DNA from: Sutterella sp.
GTDB lineage: Bacteria > Pseudomonadota > Gammaproteobacteria > Burkholderiales > Burkholderiaceae_F
Assembly: GCA_020025965.1 (NCBI GenBank)
Contig: JAHHRG010000002.1
Location: 14,880 to 78,879, forward strand
Direction: 5' to 3'
DNA length: 64,000 bases
The notes under the pieces are model-generated. The model ran no database searches and was not told where the DNA came from. It saw only the letters and a program-made list of their open reading frames with translations. Both the position numbers and the translations under genes were made by a program. Positions 27,993-37,015 of this stretch are shown here, one piece after another. The stretch's first letter is position 1. Every line of letters begins with the position of its first letter.

Positions 27993-29830
27993 TACTTAAA
28001 TTGGGCAGTGCCCTTCTTGTTAAAGGTTTTTTCAAACTCGTCAAACGAGGCATGGATCGCCTTGATCGAGCGACGTCTCAGGACGCTGTTGGCAAACTGT
28101 TCAGCCTTTGCAAGGTCGGTTTGCAGAATACGTTCCTTAATGTCGGGGATCTGGGTCCAGGTCATTGAGAGATCCTTGCAGCCCAAACCGATAAAGAACG
28201 GTAGTAATTCTTTTCTCGCGGCCATTTCACCGCAGACTGAGACTTTTTTCCCCGCCTGCGTACAGCGTCGGATGCACTTGGCAATAAGTCGTAGGACGCT
28301 TGGGTGACGTTCGTCATAATAGGTTGAAACCGACGCATTCGTACGGTCAACAGCGAGCGTGTACTGGATCAAGTCATTCGTACCGAGTGAGAAGAAATCC
28401 AAAACTGGGATTAAATCGCGAAGCATGATAATGGCGGATGGAATTTCGATCATGCCACCGATACGAATCTTGTCGGTATGACGAACTCCTTCTTCATCAA
28501 GTTCGGCCTTAGCCTGTTCAATATAACCGCGAACCTTTTCCACATCTTCTGGACTAGTGACCATCGGGAGCAAGATGCTGACGTTACCACTATTGGCTGC
28601 GCGTAGGATGGCTCTCAACTGCGTGACGAAAATTTCGGGGTAGTTGAAGGAGAAACGTAAGCCTCGGAGACCCAGCGCAGGATTGGATTCTTCAGCGTAA
28701 TTCTCGTTGAGCTTTACCATGATCTCATCAGGGAGCATCTTGTCGCCACCTAAGTCGGCCGTACGAATGATGACTGGATCGCCCTTCATCGAACGAATAA
28801 CCTTGGTATAGGCATCGTATTGTTCGGCTTCGCTCGGAAGATCCTCGCGGTTGAGATAAAGGAATTCTGTACGGAAAAGCCCAACACCGTCGGCACCGGA
28901 GCGTCGTACCCAAGTTGCATCCTCAGGTAAAGCGATATTTGCATGCAGGTTGATCGTATGACCGTCAAGTGTGACTGCATCAAGCATCTTCAATTTTCGA
29001 AGGCGCTTGCAACGATCGGCAAGTTCGCGCATACGCGCTCTGGCATCGCGGCAACGAGCCGGTGTTGGATTTAGTTCGAGAACGTTGTTATCGGCATCAA
29101 TGAGAATCGGCTGTTCGTTTTGAAGGAGTTCTCTTGCGTTTTCAACCCCGACTAAGGTTGGAATTTCAAGTGAACGCGCCAAAATGGCTACGTGACTCGT
29201 ACGGCTACCTTCTTCAAGGACGATACCGACAATTTCCAGTCCGTTGCGTTCGCGAAGTTGCAGAACATCAGCGGGATCGAGACTTTCAGCAACGAGGATG
29301 TATTTTGCATCGATGCCTTCTGCATTGAGAAGGCTTGCTTCGGTACGACGGCCCGTCAGGACACGTTGTACGCGAAGAATAACGTAAGCAAAGTCGTTGA
29401 CGCGTTCGCGTATGTAATCGTCATCAATAGCTTCGAATTCACGGCGGGTCTTTTCGAGACGGATCGAGAGTGCCCATTCTGCGTTGATGAGTTTTTCCTT
29501 GATGATCTCGATTGTGTCTTCGATTAATACGCGGTCTCGAAGAATCGTACGGTGAACTTCGATAAAAGCTTCCGCTTCAGGCGGCATATCGTCGTCAAAG
29601 GAATCGGCGAGGCCTGCCAATTGCTTATCAACTGTGTTGATGGCGGCACGAAGACGCTGAATTTCTCCGCGCGTGGCAGACTTTTCAATGGAAAACTGCG
29701 GAACCTCAAGGTCGCCGGATGAAAAAATCTGACAGAGACCGAAAGCAGTTCCAGGATAAACGCTGATGCCCTTCAGCTTATCAAGTGGGGCACCTTCCTC
29801 AATAGTCGAGGTGTTGAGCTCGTCAGTCAT
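27992..29830 (-). CDS. ptsI: Phosphoenolpyruvate-protein phosphotransferase (PTS enzyme I)
   Basis: Transfers phosphate from phosphoenolpyruvate to HPr. 612 residues: the N-terminal HPr-binding and phosphohistidine domain has GSRTSHVAILARS with active His213, and the C-terminal PEP-binding barrel has GLFRTEFLY, PVIIRTADLGGDK near 325, FFSLGTNDLIQYTLAVDR near 480 and VCGEMA near 535. GGGAGAG precedes the ATG. The order EIIA(Man)-ptsH-ptsI is the truncated, mostly regulatory PTS of many betaproteobacteria; no EIIB/C permease gene is nearby. Confidence 0.95.
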   Translation of the reverse strand: MTDELNTSTIEEGAPLDKLKGISVYPGTAFGLCQIFSSGDLEVPQFSIEKSATRGEIQRLRAAINTVDKQLAGLADSFDDDMPPEAEAFIEVHRTILRDRVLIEDTIEIIKEKLINAEWALSIRLEKTRREFEAIDDDYIRERVNDFAYVILRVQRVLTGRRTEASLLNAEGIDAKYILVAESLDPADVLQLRERNGLEIVGIVLEEGSRTSHVAILARSLEIPTLVGVENARELLQNEQPILIDADNNVLELNPTPARCRDARARMRELADRCKRLRKLKMLDAVTLDGHTINLHANIALPEDATWVRRSGADGVGLFRTEFLYLNREDLPSEAEQYDAYTKVIRSMKGDPVIIRTADLGGDKMLPDEIMVKLNENYAEESNPALGLRGLRFSFNYPEIFVTQLRAILRAANSGNVSILLPMVTSPEDVEKVRGYIEQAKAELDEEGVRHTDKIRIGGMIEIPSAIIMLRDLIPVLDFFSLGTNDLIQYTLAVDRTNASVSTYYDERHPSVLRLIAKCIRRCTQAGKKVSVCGEMAARKELLPFFIGLGCKDLSMTWTQIPDIKERILQTDLAKAEQFANSVLRRRSIKAIHASFDEFEKTFNKKGTAQFK

Positions 29831-29852
29831 GACGGATTCTCTCCCGCAGAAA

Positions 29853-30122
29853 CTATTCGTCTTCGCCGAAGCGGTTATGGAAAAGTTCGCGAATGCTCAT
29901 CATCGCCTTTTCCTCGTCCTTGCCTTCGATGGTGACCATTACTGTCGAGTCGTAGGGCATGGCCATAGTCATCAAACCGAGAATCGATTTAGCGTCAACG
30001 GCGCGGTCTTTGTGTGTCAAGAGAACGCTCGAGGAGAAGAGGTTGGCAGTTTTTGAGAGAAGCGCGCAAGGACGGGCATGCAGGCCGAGTTTGTTTCTGA
30101 TGGTTAGTTCTTCGCTAATCAT
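29853..30122 (-). CDS. ptsH: Phosphocarrier protein HPr
   Basis: An 89-residue phosphocarrier between enzyme I and EIIA domains. Active His15 lies in GLHARP, and the regulatory Ser46 lies in AKSILGLM, the site used by HPr kinase in organisms that have HprK. It lies 8 bases after the EIIA gene and 22 bases before ptsI. Confidence 0.95.
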   Translation of the reverse strand: MISEELTIRNKLGLHARPCALLSKTANLFSSSVLLTHKDRAVDAKSILGLMTMAMPYDSTVMVTIEGKDEEKAMMSIRELFHNRFGEDE

Positions 30123-30130
30123 GGCGTTTC

Positions 30131-30550
30131 TCAGAGATTGATGGTGGGTTTACCCATGTCGACGGAGATGCCGCCGTGCGCCGCCCCTTCCGCTAAGGTA
30201 CAGATACGGTTAATGGGCTCATTGATGTTGCTCAGAGCTGTAACGAGAGCCGGCAAACTCATGCCGGTCATTACGCGTACGTTGGCCTTGTTCAGATAGA
30301 GGTGGGAAATATTCGACGGAGTCGCTCCGACAATGTCGGTAAAAATAAGAATATCGGAGTTTTCCGGAAAACTCTTCACGAGTCGCTCGACGTGAGCCTG
30401 ACCTTCACTGGCAGTGACATCGGCAGGCACATCGTAACAAACGATGTTGTCGCAGAGGTTGTCGCCCGTTGCGCTGAAAATATGTTGAGCCGCCGATCTG
30501 AACGCGGTAGCGAGCGGTTCATGGGCGATGATGCAGATGCCGACTGACAA
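30131..30550 (-). CDS. PTS EIIA component, mannose-family
   Basis: A 139-residue EIIA(Man)-type domain. The conserved start VGICIIAHEPLA carries the phosphorylatable His10. FTDIVGATPSN near 75 and MTGMSLPALVTAL near 95 are typical. No ATG fits. The TTG at 30550 with GGAG about 9 bases upstream gives the normal N terminus, while the longer frame to 30682 adds a tail without homology and runs into the divergent gene. It probably serves regulation (for example phosphorylation state signalling) because no matching EIIBC/D is present here. Confidence 0.85.
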   Translation of the reverse strand: MSVGICIIAHEPLATAFRSAAQHIFSATGDNLCDNIVCYDVPADVTASEGQAHVERLVKSFPENSDILIFTDIVGATPSNISHLYLNKANVRVMTGMSLPALVTALSNINEPINRICTLAEGAAHGGISVDMGKPTINL

Positions 30551-30635
30551 GTGAATGGTCTCCGTCTTGTTACGATAGAATCGTATGGTACTACGAGTGA
30601 AGTGGTAGCTCAAGCTTGTTAACGGAGTATAGGCA

Positions 30636-31001
30636 ATGGCATTGGTTCTCTTTTCTTGTCGAGCAACTGGATCTTTCATCATGTTTGAAGAACATGCGAA
30701 GAAGATTTTTGAAGTGATCGGCGAACGTTGGACGTCAGAAGGTGCAATTGTCGCCGACGAATTGCCTGATATTCTTGAAAAGCTGGATGCGGCAAAGGAA
30801 CGAGATAAGGAACTCTACAACCAGCAGACAAGTTACGATCACGAACTGCGCCTTCGTGAAGAGGCTCAAGACGATCAGGAACGTGAAGAAGTGAAGCGTA
30901 GACGCGATGCCGTCAATTTTTATCAGCGCATCGTCCCTTTGCGAAGTATGATCGTCAGTGCGATTAAAAAGGACGAGCCGATCATGTGGGGTCGTCTGTA
31001 A
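30636..31001 (+). CDS. DUF1840-family protein
   Basis: A 121-residue protein of the betaproteobacterial DUF1840 family. The N terminus MALVLFSCRATGSFIMFEEHAKKIFEVIGERW, the middle VADELPDILEKLDAA and the ending VIWGx-like EPIMWGRL follow the family pattern. The middle is a charged helix. The role is unknown. GGAG precedes the ATG. It is divergent from the EIIA gene with an 85-base gap that must hold both promoters. Confidence 0.75.
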   Translation: MALVLFSCRATGSFIMFEEHAKKIFEVIGERWTSEGAIVADELPDILEKLDAAKERDKELYNQQTSYDHELRLREEAQDDQEREEVKRRRDAVNFYQRIVPLRSMIVSAIKKDEPIMWGRL

Positions 31002-31015
31002 AAACAAGTGATAAT

Positions 31016-31053
31016 TAAAAAAAATGGATCGGCTTCAACCGATCCATTTTTTG
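31016..31053. terminator. Bidirectional terminator
   Basis: Stem AAAAATGGATCGG / CCGATCCATTTTT with a 6-nt loop, A run on the left and T run on the right, between the convergent DUF1840 gene and trkH. Confidence 0.9.
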
Positions 31054-31063
31054 TACCTGATTT

Positions 31064-32536
31064 TTAGACTCTCCAGAAGATGCGGGAGAAGAGCGCGAAC
31101 ACGGTAAAGAGTTCGAGACGTCCAGTGAGCATTAGGAAGGAACAACACCAGAGCTGAGAGTCAACGAGCGAAGAGTAGTTCCCGACAGGTCCCACGGCAC
31201 CTAAGCCTGGACCAAGATTAGCGAGCATGGCCCAAGCTCCACTAAGAGCCTCAACGATAGGGAGGTTTAACAGAAGGAGGGCGGAGGCACCGATGATATA
31301 AGTCATGATCCAGACCATCATATAGACGAGCACGGCGAACGCGATCTTATTGCCGATGGCGTTTTTGTTGATCGTGACAGGGACCACCGCCTTCGGATAT
31401 AGAAGCGAGGTGATTTCACGTTTTAAAAGTCGGTAAACGATGATGAGTCGAATCATTTTCACACCTCCGCCCGTCGAACCCGCGCAGGTCGCATAGGCAG
31501 AGGACATTACCATGAAGATTGGTAGACCGAGCGGCCAGGCGGAATAGTCGGCCGTCGAGTAACCTGTCGTTGTCGCGACAGAGACAACCGAGAAAAGCGC
31601 AAAACGGATCGTATCGGGCCAATTGTCATAAACGCCGTTATAGGCGAGGATGCCAATTGTGGCGGTCGAGAGAATTAGGAGGGAGGTGATCCATCCCTTG
31701 GCTTCGACATCGCGGAAATAGGCCGTAATGTCGCGCTTATGCCAAGCGGCAAAGTGCAACGAGAAGCTGAAGCCGCTGATGATCATGAAGATTACGGCGA
31801 CTGCATCGACGGCGGGGGAATTCCAGAAGTTGTAGCTCGCATCATGAGCCGCAATTCCAGAGAGGCTCACTGTCGTCATCATGTGCATGATGGCATCAGC
31901 CCAGTTCATGCCGGCAAGGTGATAAGACACCGCACAGGCGACCGAAACGGCCAAATAGATAAGGTAGAGAGCCTTGGCCGTATCGGCAATGCGAGGTGTC
32001 AGACGGTTTTCTTTCAGAGGTCCAGTAGTTTCTGCTTTGAAAATCTGCGAGCCGCCGACACCCAACAACGGCAGAATGGCCACGGAGAGCACGATTAAGC
32101 CCATCCCTCCGATCCAGGAAAGGAAGCATCGCCAACCGTTAAGCGAGATGGCCATAGTATCGAGTCCAGTCATCACGGTAGCACCTGTTGTCGTCAGACA
32201 GGACATCATCTCGAAGTAGATCTGAGAGAAGGTGTATTGCGGAGTTTCTAGGAGGAAAGGAATCGTACTAAAGAGCGGGACGGTAGTCCAAATCAGTGTC
32301 ACGAGGAGAAAACCGTGACGTGCTGTCAGTTCGCGCTTCCAGGGGCGGGTGGCAATGCTCAGGAAGAGGCCTACCGCAAAGGTAACGCCGACGCAGATGA
32401 GAAAACTCTCCTGAGCTCCATCGTTCTTCGAGAAGGAGAGCCAGAGTGGCAAAAGGAGCGCGCTAGCCAACCAAATGAAGACAGGCCCCGAAGCATTTAG
32501 CACGGGGAGAATGAGATATCTGAGGGTGTTGAGCAT
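31064..32536 (-). CDS. trkH: Trk potassium uptake protein TrkH
   Basis: Membrane subunit of the Trk K+ uptake system, 490 residues from the ATG at 32536 (AAGGA upstream). Four pore-loop filters with their conserved Gly are visible: TTTGATVM near 121, TVSLSGIA near 227, TTTGYST near 325 and NLGPGLGAVG near 443. It depends on the NAD-binding TrkA, encoded 10 bases upstream. The open frame continues slightly into trkA, but the inner ATG has the better ribosome-binding site. Confidence 0.93.
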   Translation of the reverse strand: MLNTLRYLILPVLNASGPVFIWLASALLLPLWLSFSKNDGAQESFLICVGVTFAVGLFLSIATRPWKRELTARHGFLLVTLIWTTVPLFSTIPFLLETPQYTFSQIYFEMMSCLTTTGATVMTGLDTMAISLNGWRCFLSWIGGMGLIVLSVAILPLLGVGGSQIFKAETTGPLKENRLTPRIADTAKALYLIYLAVSVACAVSYHLAGMNWADAIMHMMTTVSLSGIAAHDASYNFWNSPAVDAVAVIFMIISGFSFSLHFAAWHKRDITAYFRDVEAKGWITSLLILSTATIGILAYNGVYDNWPDTIRFALFSVVSVATTTGYSTADYSAWPLGLPIFMVMSSAYATCAGSTGGGVKMIRLIIVYRLLKREITSLLYPKAVVPVTINKNAIGNKIAFAVLVYMMVWIMTYIIGASALLLLNLPIVEALSGAWAMLANLGPGLGAVGPVGNYSSLVDSQLWCCSFLMLTGRLELFTVFALFSRIFWRV

Positions 32537-32546
32537 CGGTGTATCC

Positions 32547-33935
32547 TTAGAAGAAACCGACGTCAACCGTGAAGAGCCTTTCGATCTTCGGGATGAGGCG
32601 CTTAGAAGGTACGAAAACGATGACGTGGTCTTCGGCTTCGATCACCGTGTCGTGATCGGCCATTAGTACCGACGCGTCTTCGTCTGTTCCTCGAATGAGG
32701 GCTCCTATCGTGCATCCTTCTGGGAGAGGAAGACTGCCGATACGGCGCCCAACCACTTTCGAGCTGTGCTTGTTGCCGTGGGCCACGATTTCGAGTGCTT
32801 CGGCAGCACCACGACGGAGACTGTAGGCAGCGGCGACATCGCCTCGACGAACGTGACGGATCAATTCACCTAAAGCGGCCGTCGTGGTCGAAAGGGTAAT
32901 GTCGATTTGGCTACCTTGCATCAGGTCACCGTAGGCCTTGCGGTTTACCAGTGCAATGGTCTTTTCGGCCCCGAGTTTTTTAGCGAGCAGGGCACCAAGA
33001 ATATTGTTTTCGTCCGTGTCCGAGAGAGCAATAAAAAGGTCGCAGGTTTCGATCCCGGTTGCGCTTAGAACATCTTCGCTCGTGAAGTCGCCTTCGATCA
33101 GGATCGCATCATCACCCAATTCGCGGGAGAGTTTTTTCACTTCCTTCGTGTCTTTTTCGAGAACACGAATGTTGTATTTGCCCTGAAGTTCCTTTGCCAG
33201 ACTCAGTGTGATGTTGGACTTCCCTGCAAGGACGATGTTGCGAAGCGGGCGATCACGCAGACAGAGTTCGTTGACGACCTGACGCGAATGTTGCGTATCG
33301 CAAAGACAGAAGACTTCGTCACCGGCTTCGAGGATGGTGCTAGGTTGTACTTCGAGACGGCGGTTTCGGCGGAAAATGGCCACAATACGAGCTTCTACAT
33401 CAGGTAGGTGTGTGTAAAGATCTCGAACAGGGCGGCCGATCAGCGGACTGCCGCCGCGTGTACGCACAGCGATCAGGCTCGCAAGGCCTTCGCCGAAGAG
33501 TTGTACCTGAATGGCTTCGGGAAAGTCAATGAGCTTAACGAGGTAGTCGACCAAGGCTTGTTCAGGCCAAATGATTGATGTCGTTTCAAACCCTTCTTCA
33601 CCGAGAATGCGAGGGTAGCCTCTCAACTCGTTGTTGCGAACACGAGCAATGCGAGTGGGAATGTTGAAAATTCGAGCGGCAAGCAGGCTGACGACAAGGT
33701 TGGTCTCGTCACTCGAAGTAACGGCAATCAACATATCGGTATCGGCTGCGCCGGCATCGGTTAGAACCTGAGGGCTTGTTGCGTTGCCCACAATGCCACG
33801 CAGGTCAAAGCGAGACTGCAGATCGCTAATACGTTCACTGTTGTTATCGACAACGGTAATGTCATTGGCCTCGGAAACCAGACTTTCGGCGACGGAAGTC
33901 CCGATACGTCCGGCTCCCACGATCAGAATTTTCAT
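32547..33935 (-). CDS. trkA: Trk system NAD-binding regulatory protein TrkA
   Basis: A cytoplasmic gating subunit of TrkH, 462 residues with two RCK (TrkA_N plus TrkA_C) repeats. The first Rossmann motif GAGRIG (residues 7-12) is standard. The second repeat starts NIVLAGKSNITLSLAKEL near 235, where the usual GGGxIG is altered to AGKSN, so the second nucleotide site may be weakened. It follows the NtrX-like regulator by 15 bases and precedes trkH. Confidence 0.92.
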   Translation of the reverse strand: MKILIVGAGRIGTSVAESLVSEANDITVVDNNSERISDLQSRFDLRGIVGNATSPQVLTDAGAADTDMLIAVTSSDETNLVVSLLAARIFNIPTRIARVRNNELRGYPRILGEEGFETTSIIWPEQALVDYLVKLIDFPEAIQVQLFGEGLASLIAVRTRGGSPLIGRPVRDLYTHLPDVEARIVAIFRRNRRLEVQPSTILEAGDEVFCLCDTQHSRQVVNELCLRDRPLRNIVLAGKSNITLSLAKELQGKYNIRVLEKDTKEVKKLSRELGDDAILIEGDFTSEDVLSATGIETCDLFIALSDTDENNILGALLAKKLGAEKTIALVNRKAYGDLMQGSQIDITLSTTTAALGELIRHVRRGDVAAAYSLRRGAAEALEIVAHGNKHSSKVVGRRIGSLPLPEGCTIGALIRGTDEDASVLMADHDTVIEAEDHVIVFVPSKRLIPKIERLFTVDVGFF

Positions 33936-33950
33936 AAACGATAAAAAAGA

Positions 33951-34715
33951 TTAACTGCGGTTGTGATCTCGGTTTTCAGCACTGATGAATTTCACAGGAT
34001 CGATGCCAAGTCCCTTGAGCTTACGGTAAAGATGCGTGCGTTCGAGTTCGGAGTGTTTCGAAAGTGCAGACACCGAACCGCCGCGGAACTCCAGTACGCG
34101 GGAGAGATAAGCGCGTTCGAACTCGTCTCGCATGTCTCGGAAGTTCTTGTTGAAGTCGAGCACGATGCCCAAAGCTGGAATTTCTACAATCGGAATACGA
34201 GCTTCGGGTTGGGTTGCTGTTGGAATGCCGGAGTCGATGACACGGTAATACGCGTTGTGCTGAGTCGGCAGAGATTGGTTCGGACTATTGCTGGCCGTGA
34301 CAGTCTGACGTTTGAGTGTGGCTGCATTGGCTTCCTTAATGCTGTCCCACTGTTCAAGAACACGCTGACAGGTTTCCAAAAGTCGCTTTAGTGTGATCGG
34401 TTTTTCCAGAAAGTCCATGGCACCGAAACGAGTGGATTCCATAGCGGTTTCGATAGTTCCGTGTCCCGACATCATGATGACTGGGCACGGAATGCTTTGC
34501 GTACGCTTCCATTCTTTGAGGAGTGTGATGCCATCGATATTTGGCATCCAGATATCCAAAAGGATCAGATCGAATTGAATCTCGGTGACAATCTGACGAG
34601 CCGATGCGGCATCTTCCGCGGTATGAACTTCGTAGCCTTCGTCCTCGAGAATCTCAGAGAGCAGATTTCGGATCCCAAGTTCATCGTCTACGACGAGAAT
34701 TTTCTTCATATTCAT
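33951..34715 (-). CDS. NtrX-like response regulator lacking the AAA+ domain
   Basis: A 254-residue regulator with a receiver domain (acidic pair Asp10-Asp11, phospho-acceptor Asp54 in LLDIWMPN, Lys in FLEKPIT) and a C-terminal Fis-type helix-turn-helix (about 205-250: FERAYLSRVLEFRGGSVSALSKHSELERTHLYRKLKGLGI in outline). The central sigma-54-interacting ATPase domain of NtrX/NtrC is missing; only a linker of about 75 residues is present. It therefore cannot activate sigma-54 promoters in the usual way. The ATG at 34715, 4 bases after the ntrY stop and preceded by GAGG, gives the standard start. It is paired with ntrY and lies beside trkA/trkH. Confidence 0.88.
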   Translation of the reverse strand: MNMKKILVVDDELGIRNLLSEILEDEGYEVHTAEDAASARQIVTEIQFDLILLDIWMPNIDGITLLKEWKRTQSIPCPVIMMSGHGTIETAMESTRFGAMDFLEKPITLKRLLETCQRVLEQWDSIKEANAATLKRQTVTASNSPNQSLPTQHNAYYRVIDSGIPTATQPEARIPIVEIPALGIVLDFNKNFRDMRDEFERAYLSRVLEFRGGSVSALSKHSELERTHLYRKLKGLGIDPVKFISAENRDHNRS

Positions 34716-34719
34716 TGTC

Positions 34720-36999
34720 TTAGGCCTCTGCGTTGGTGTTGTCGGGTTGCGGTCTGGTAGAAGCTTTGAAAGTAATCTCCACCAAAGCTCCCTCGTAATT
34801 TTCTTGATCAACGCCCGAACGGTTACTTAATGAGATATCGGCGCCGTGTTCGTCCAAAATCTTCTTTACCATGGGCAAACCCAAACCCGTACCTGTAGGT
34901 TTGGTTGTTACATAGGGTTCGAACGCCGATTGCAGGACTTTTTCACTGAATCCCGGACCGTTATCGGCAATGGAGAGTTTAACAGTGTCGAGAGGTTTCG
35001 AGCGATTTAGTGTCATTTGAGGTTCGACAGTCAATACGATGCGGGCTTTTTCTGGCCCGCCGCAGGCTTCGATACTGTTGGAAATCAGATTGTTGAAAAC
35101 TTGACGTAATTGCACGATATCTGCCTCTATAAGGGGGAGAGTCGAGCGAATATTGAGTGAGAAATCAATGCCTGCGTTACGGTATAACGCTGAGATTTCA
35201 TTGAGAAGTACCGTCAAATCCGTTGGCACTAGAATCGCAGGAGGCAACTTCGCGAATTCTCGGAAATCGTTCACCATTTGCTTTAGTGCATTGACTTGTG
35301 TGGTGATTGTCGTGATTGTACGATGCAACAGAGCCAGGTCTTTTTCGTCCGTGATTTTCTTCGAGAGTTTCCATTCGAGACGTTCGGCGGAGAGGAGAAT
35401 TGGCGTGAGCGGATTCTTGATCTCGTGAGCGAGTCGACGAGCCACTTCACCCCAGGCGGTTGCACGTTGCGCTTTGATGAGTTGCGTGAGATCGTCGAAA
35501 ACGAGTACCGAGCCTATTTGAGCACCGAGCGCCATTGACGTGAGTCGAATATACAACGGTACAGTTCGGTCTTCATGATGCAGTTCGAATTCAAGAGTTT
35601 TGATATCTTTTGTGTTGGGTATCTGCTGTTGAGCTTTCTCAATGGCGGCGGCAAAGTCTGGATCGCTCTCGAGAAGCGAAGAGCCGACGGCTGTCGTTTT
35701 TTCGCCCAAAATGTGGCGAGCGGCAAGGTTTGCCGTAACGACGGTATTCCACTGGTCAAGCACCAACACTCCAGACGAAATATTTGAAAGGACGCGTTCC
35801 AAGAAGGCTTGTGACTGTTCAGCCTGCTGTCGCTGTTTGTCGAGGCTCAAGCGTGCTTCAGACACTTCCTTCACCATGGTGTTAAAGGAGCGCGTCAGCG
35901 TATTGATTTCGTCGTTACCCGTAAATTCCGTAATGCGAGCAAGATGTCCATCGGTTACCTGTTTCGTCCCTATGGCAAGTTGAAGAACTGGAGCCGTGGT
36001 ACGGCGAGCAAAAGCCAAGGCTGCGGCAATACTTGCAAACATCGTCATCAAGAGGGTTAGTGTCAGGATCGTCCAGTAGAGGGTTTGCATGGATTCTCGA
36101 GCGTAAGTCGTTTGCTGGTATTCACGGTAACCGTCGACGAGCTTCGATGCGTTGACGGCAATGTTTTCTTCGATCGGTTGAACAATCTGCAGGAAGAGTT
36201 GCGGCAAGGACTGTGTACTTGCTAAAAGCGAGGAGCCGACGTGTTCGCGTTCGTAACTCTTGATCATCGGAATAGGCACGATGACGCGAATACGAAGGTC
36301 AGTGGAGTGATCTAGCGGCCTTTCGTGTGTTTCAAAAAGCGTGTCGCCGTCAACGACGCTGTAAAGCCCTGTTGTTCTGGCGGTTTTTAATTGAACGGTT
36401 GAAGGTAGATCGGGGAGAAGAACGTTGATCTTCGAACCTGCGGCCGCAACTGCTGTTCCCGTACTAGTGAGAACCAATGCTTCGGTTCCTGGGTGATCTT
36501 CAAGCTTTTTGAGAAGATCGTTCATCATCATGGCGGGGGGTGTACTCGAGAGTGAATTCGCGACTTCATTCGCGAATTCCTGAGTGGTCTTTTGTTGGCG
36601 AGCAAGAATGCCTTGTGTGATGTTTACGCCTGCATCGAGGGCGGACTCAACTTGCCTGCCGAACCAATCGTTCGACGAACGACTGATAAAGGTTGACGAG
36701 ATGACGAAAAGAATCAACGTTGGAACCAGAGCGATAAATGCCATTGTAAAGGCGAGTTTCGCTGTTAATCGGGAACCAAAAGTATTCTTAAAGAAGCTTC
36801 GTGATAGTTTGATGCACATACCGCCGACAATCAACATCATGACTGCTGCGTTGACGGTATTCAGAAGAAGTAGAACCGAGAAGTACTTGTCAAAGAGTTT
36901 GGGCGTGGAGATACTCACGGCCAAACCGACAAAGGAGAGGCATGCGAAAGCAATGCAAATCCCAGCAACGATTCGCAACCAGAGCGAAGCATGTTTCAT
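34720..36999 (-). CDS. ntrY: NtrY-like sensor histidine kinase
   Basis: A 759-residue membrane kinase. It has an N-terminal membrane region with several hydrophobic helices, an extracytoplasmic part, then HAMP (about 330-385), PAS (about 400-500), a dimerisation domain with phospho-acceptor His in RRLAHEIKNPLTPI near 530, and the ATPase domain (N box NNLISNSIEA, DNGPGFS, TGTGLGLPMVKKI). The ATG at 36999 starts MKHASLWLRIV just before the first membrane helix. It lies 16 bases after the DUF4390 gene and overlaps closely with the regulator gene. NtrY systems respond to nitrogen or redox state; the signal here is not visible. Confidence 0.9.
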   Translation of the reverse strand: MKHASLWLRIVAGICIAFACLSFVGLAVSISTPKLFDKYFSVLLLLNTVNAAVMMLIVGGMCIKLSRSFFKNTFGSRLTAKLAFTMAFIALVPTLILFVISSTFISRSSNDWFGRQVESALDAGVNITQGILARQQKTTQEFANEVANSLSSTPPAMMMNDLLKKLEDHPGTEALVLTSTGTAVAAAGSKINVLLPDLPSTVQLKTARTTGLYSVVDGDTLFETHERPLDHSTDLRIRVIVPIPMIKSYEREHVGSSLLASTQSLPQLFLQIVQPIEENIAVNASKLVDGYREYQQTTYARESMQTLYWTILTLTLLMTMFASIAAALAFARRTTAPVLQLAIGTKQVTDGHLARITEFTGNDEINTLTRSFNTMVKEVSEARLSLDKQRQQAEQSQAFLERVLSNISSGVLVLDQWNTVVTANLAARHILGEKTTAVGSSLLESDPDFAAAIEKAQQQIPNTKDIKTLEFELHHEDRTVPLYIRLTSMALGAQIGSVLVFDDLTQLIKAQRATAWGEVARRLAHEIKNPLTPILLSAERLEWKLSKKITDEKDLALLHRTITTITTQVNALKQMVNDFREFAKLPPAILVPTDLTVLLNEISALYRNAGIDFSLNIRSTLPLIEADIVQLRQVFNNLISNSIEACGGPEKARIVLTVEPQMTLNRSKPLDTVKLSIADNGPGFSEKVLQSAFEPYVTTKPTGTGLGLPMVKKILDEHGADISLSNRSGVDQENYEGALVEITFKASTRPQPDNTNAEA

Positions 37000-37015
37000 A
37001 TCAACACCCACGGCT

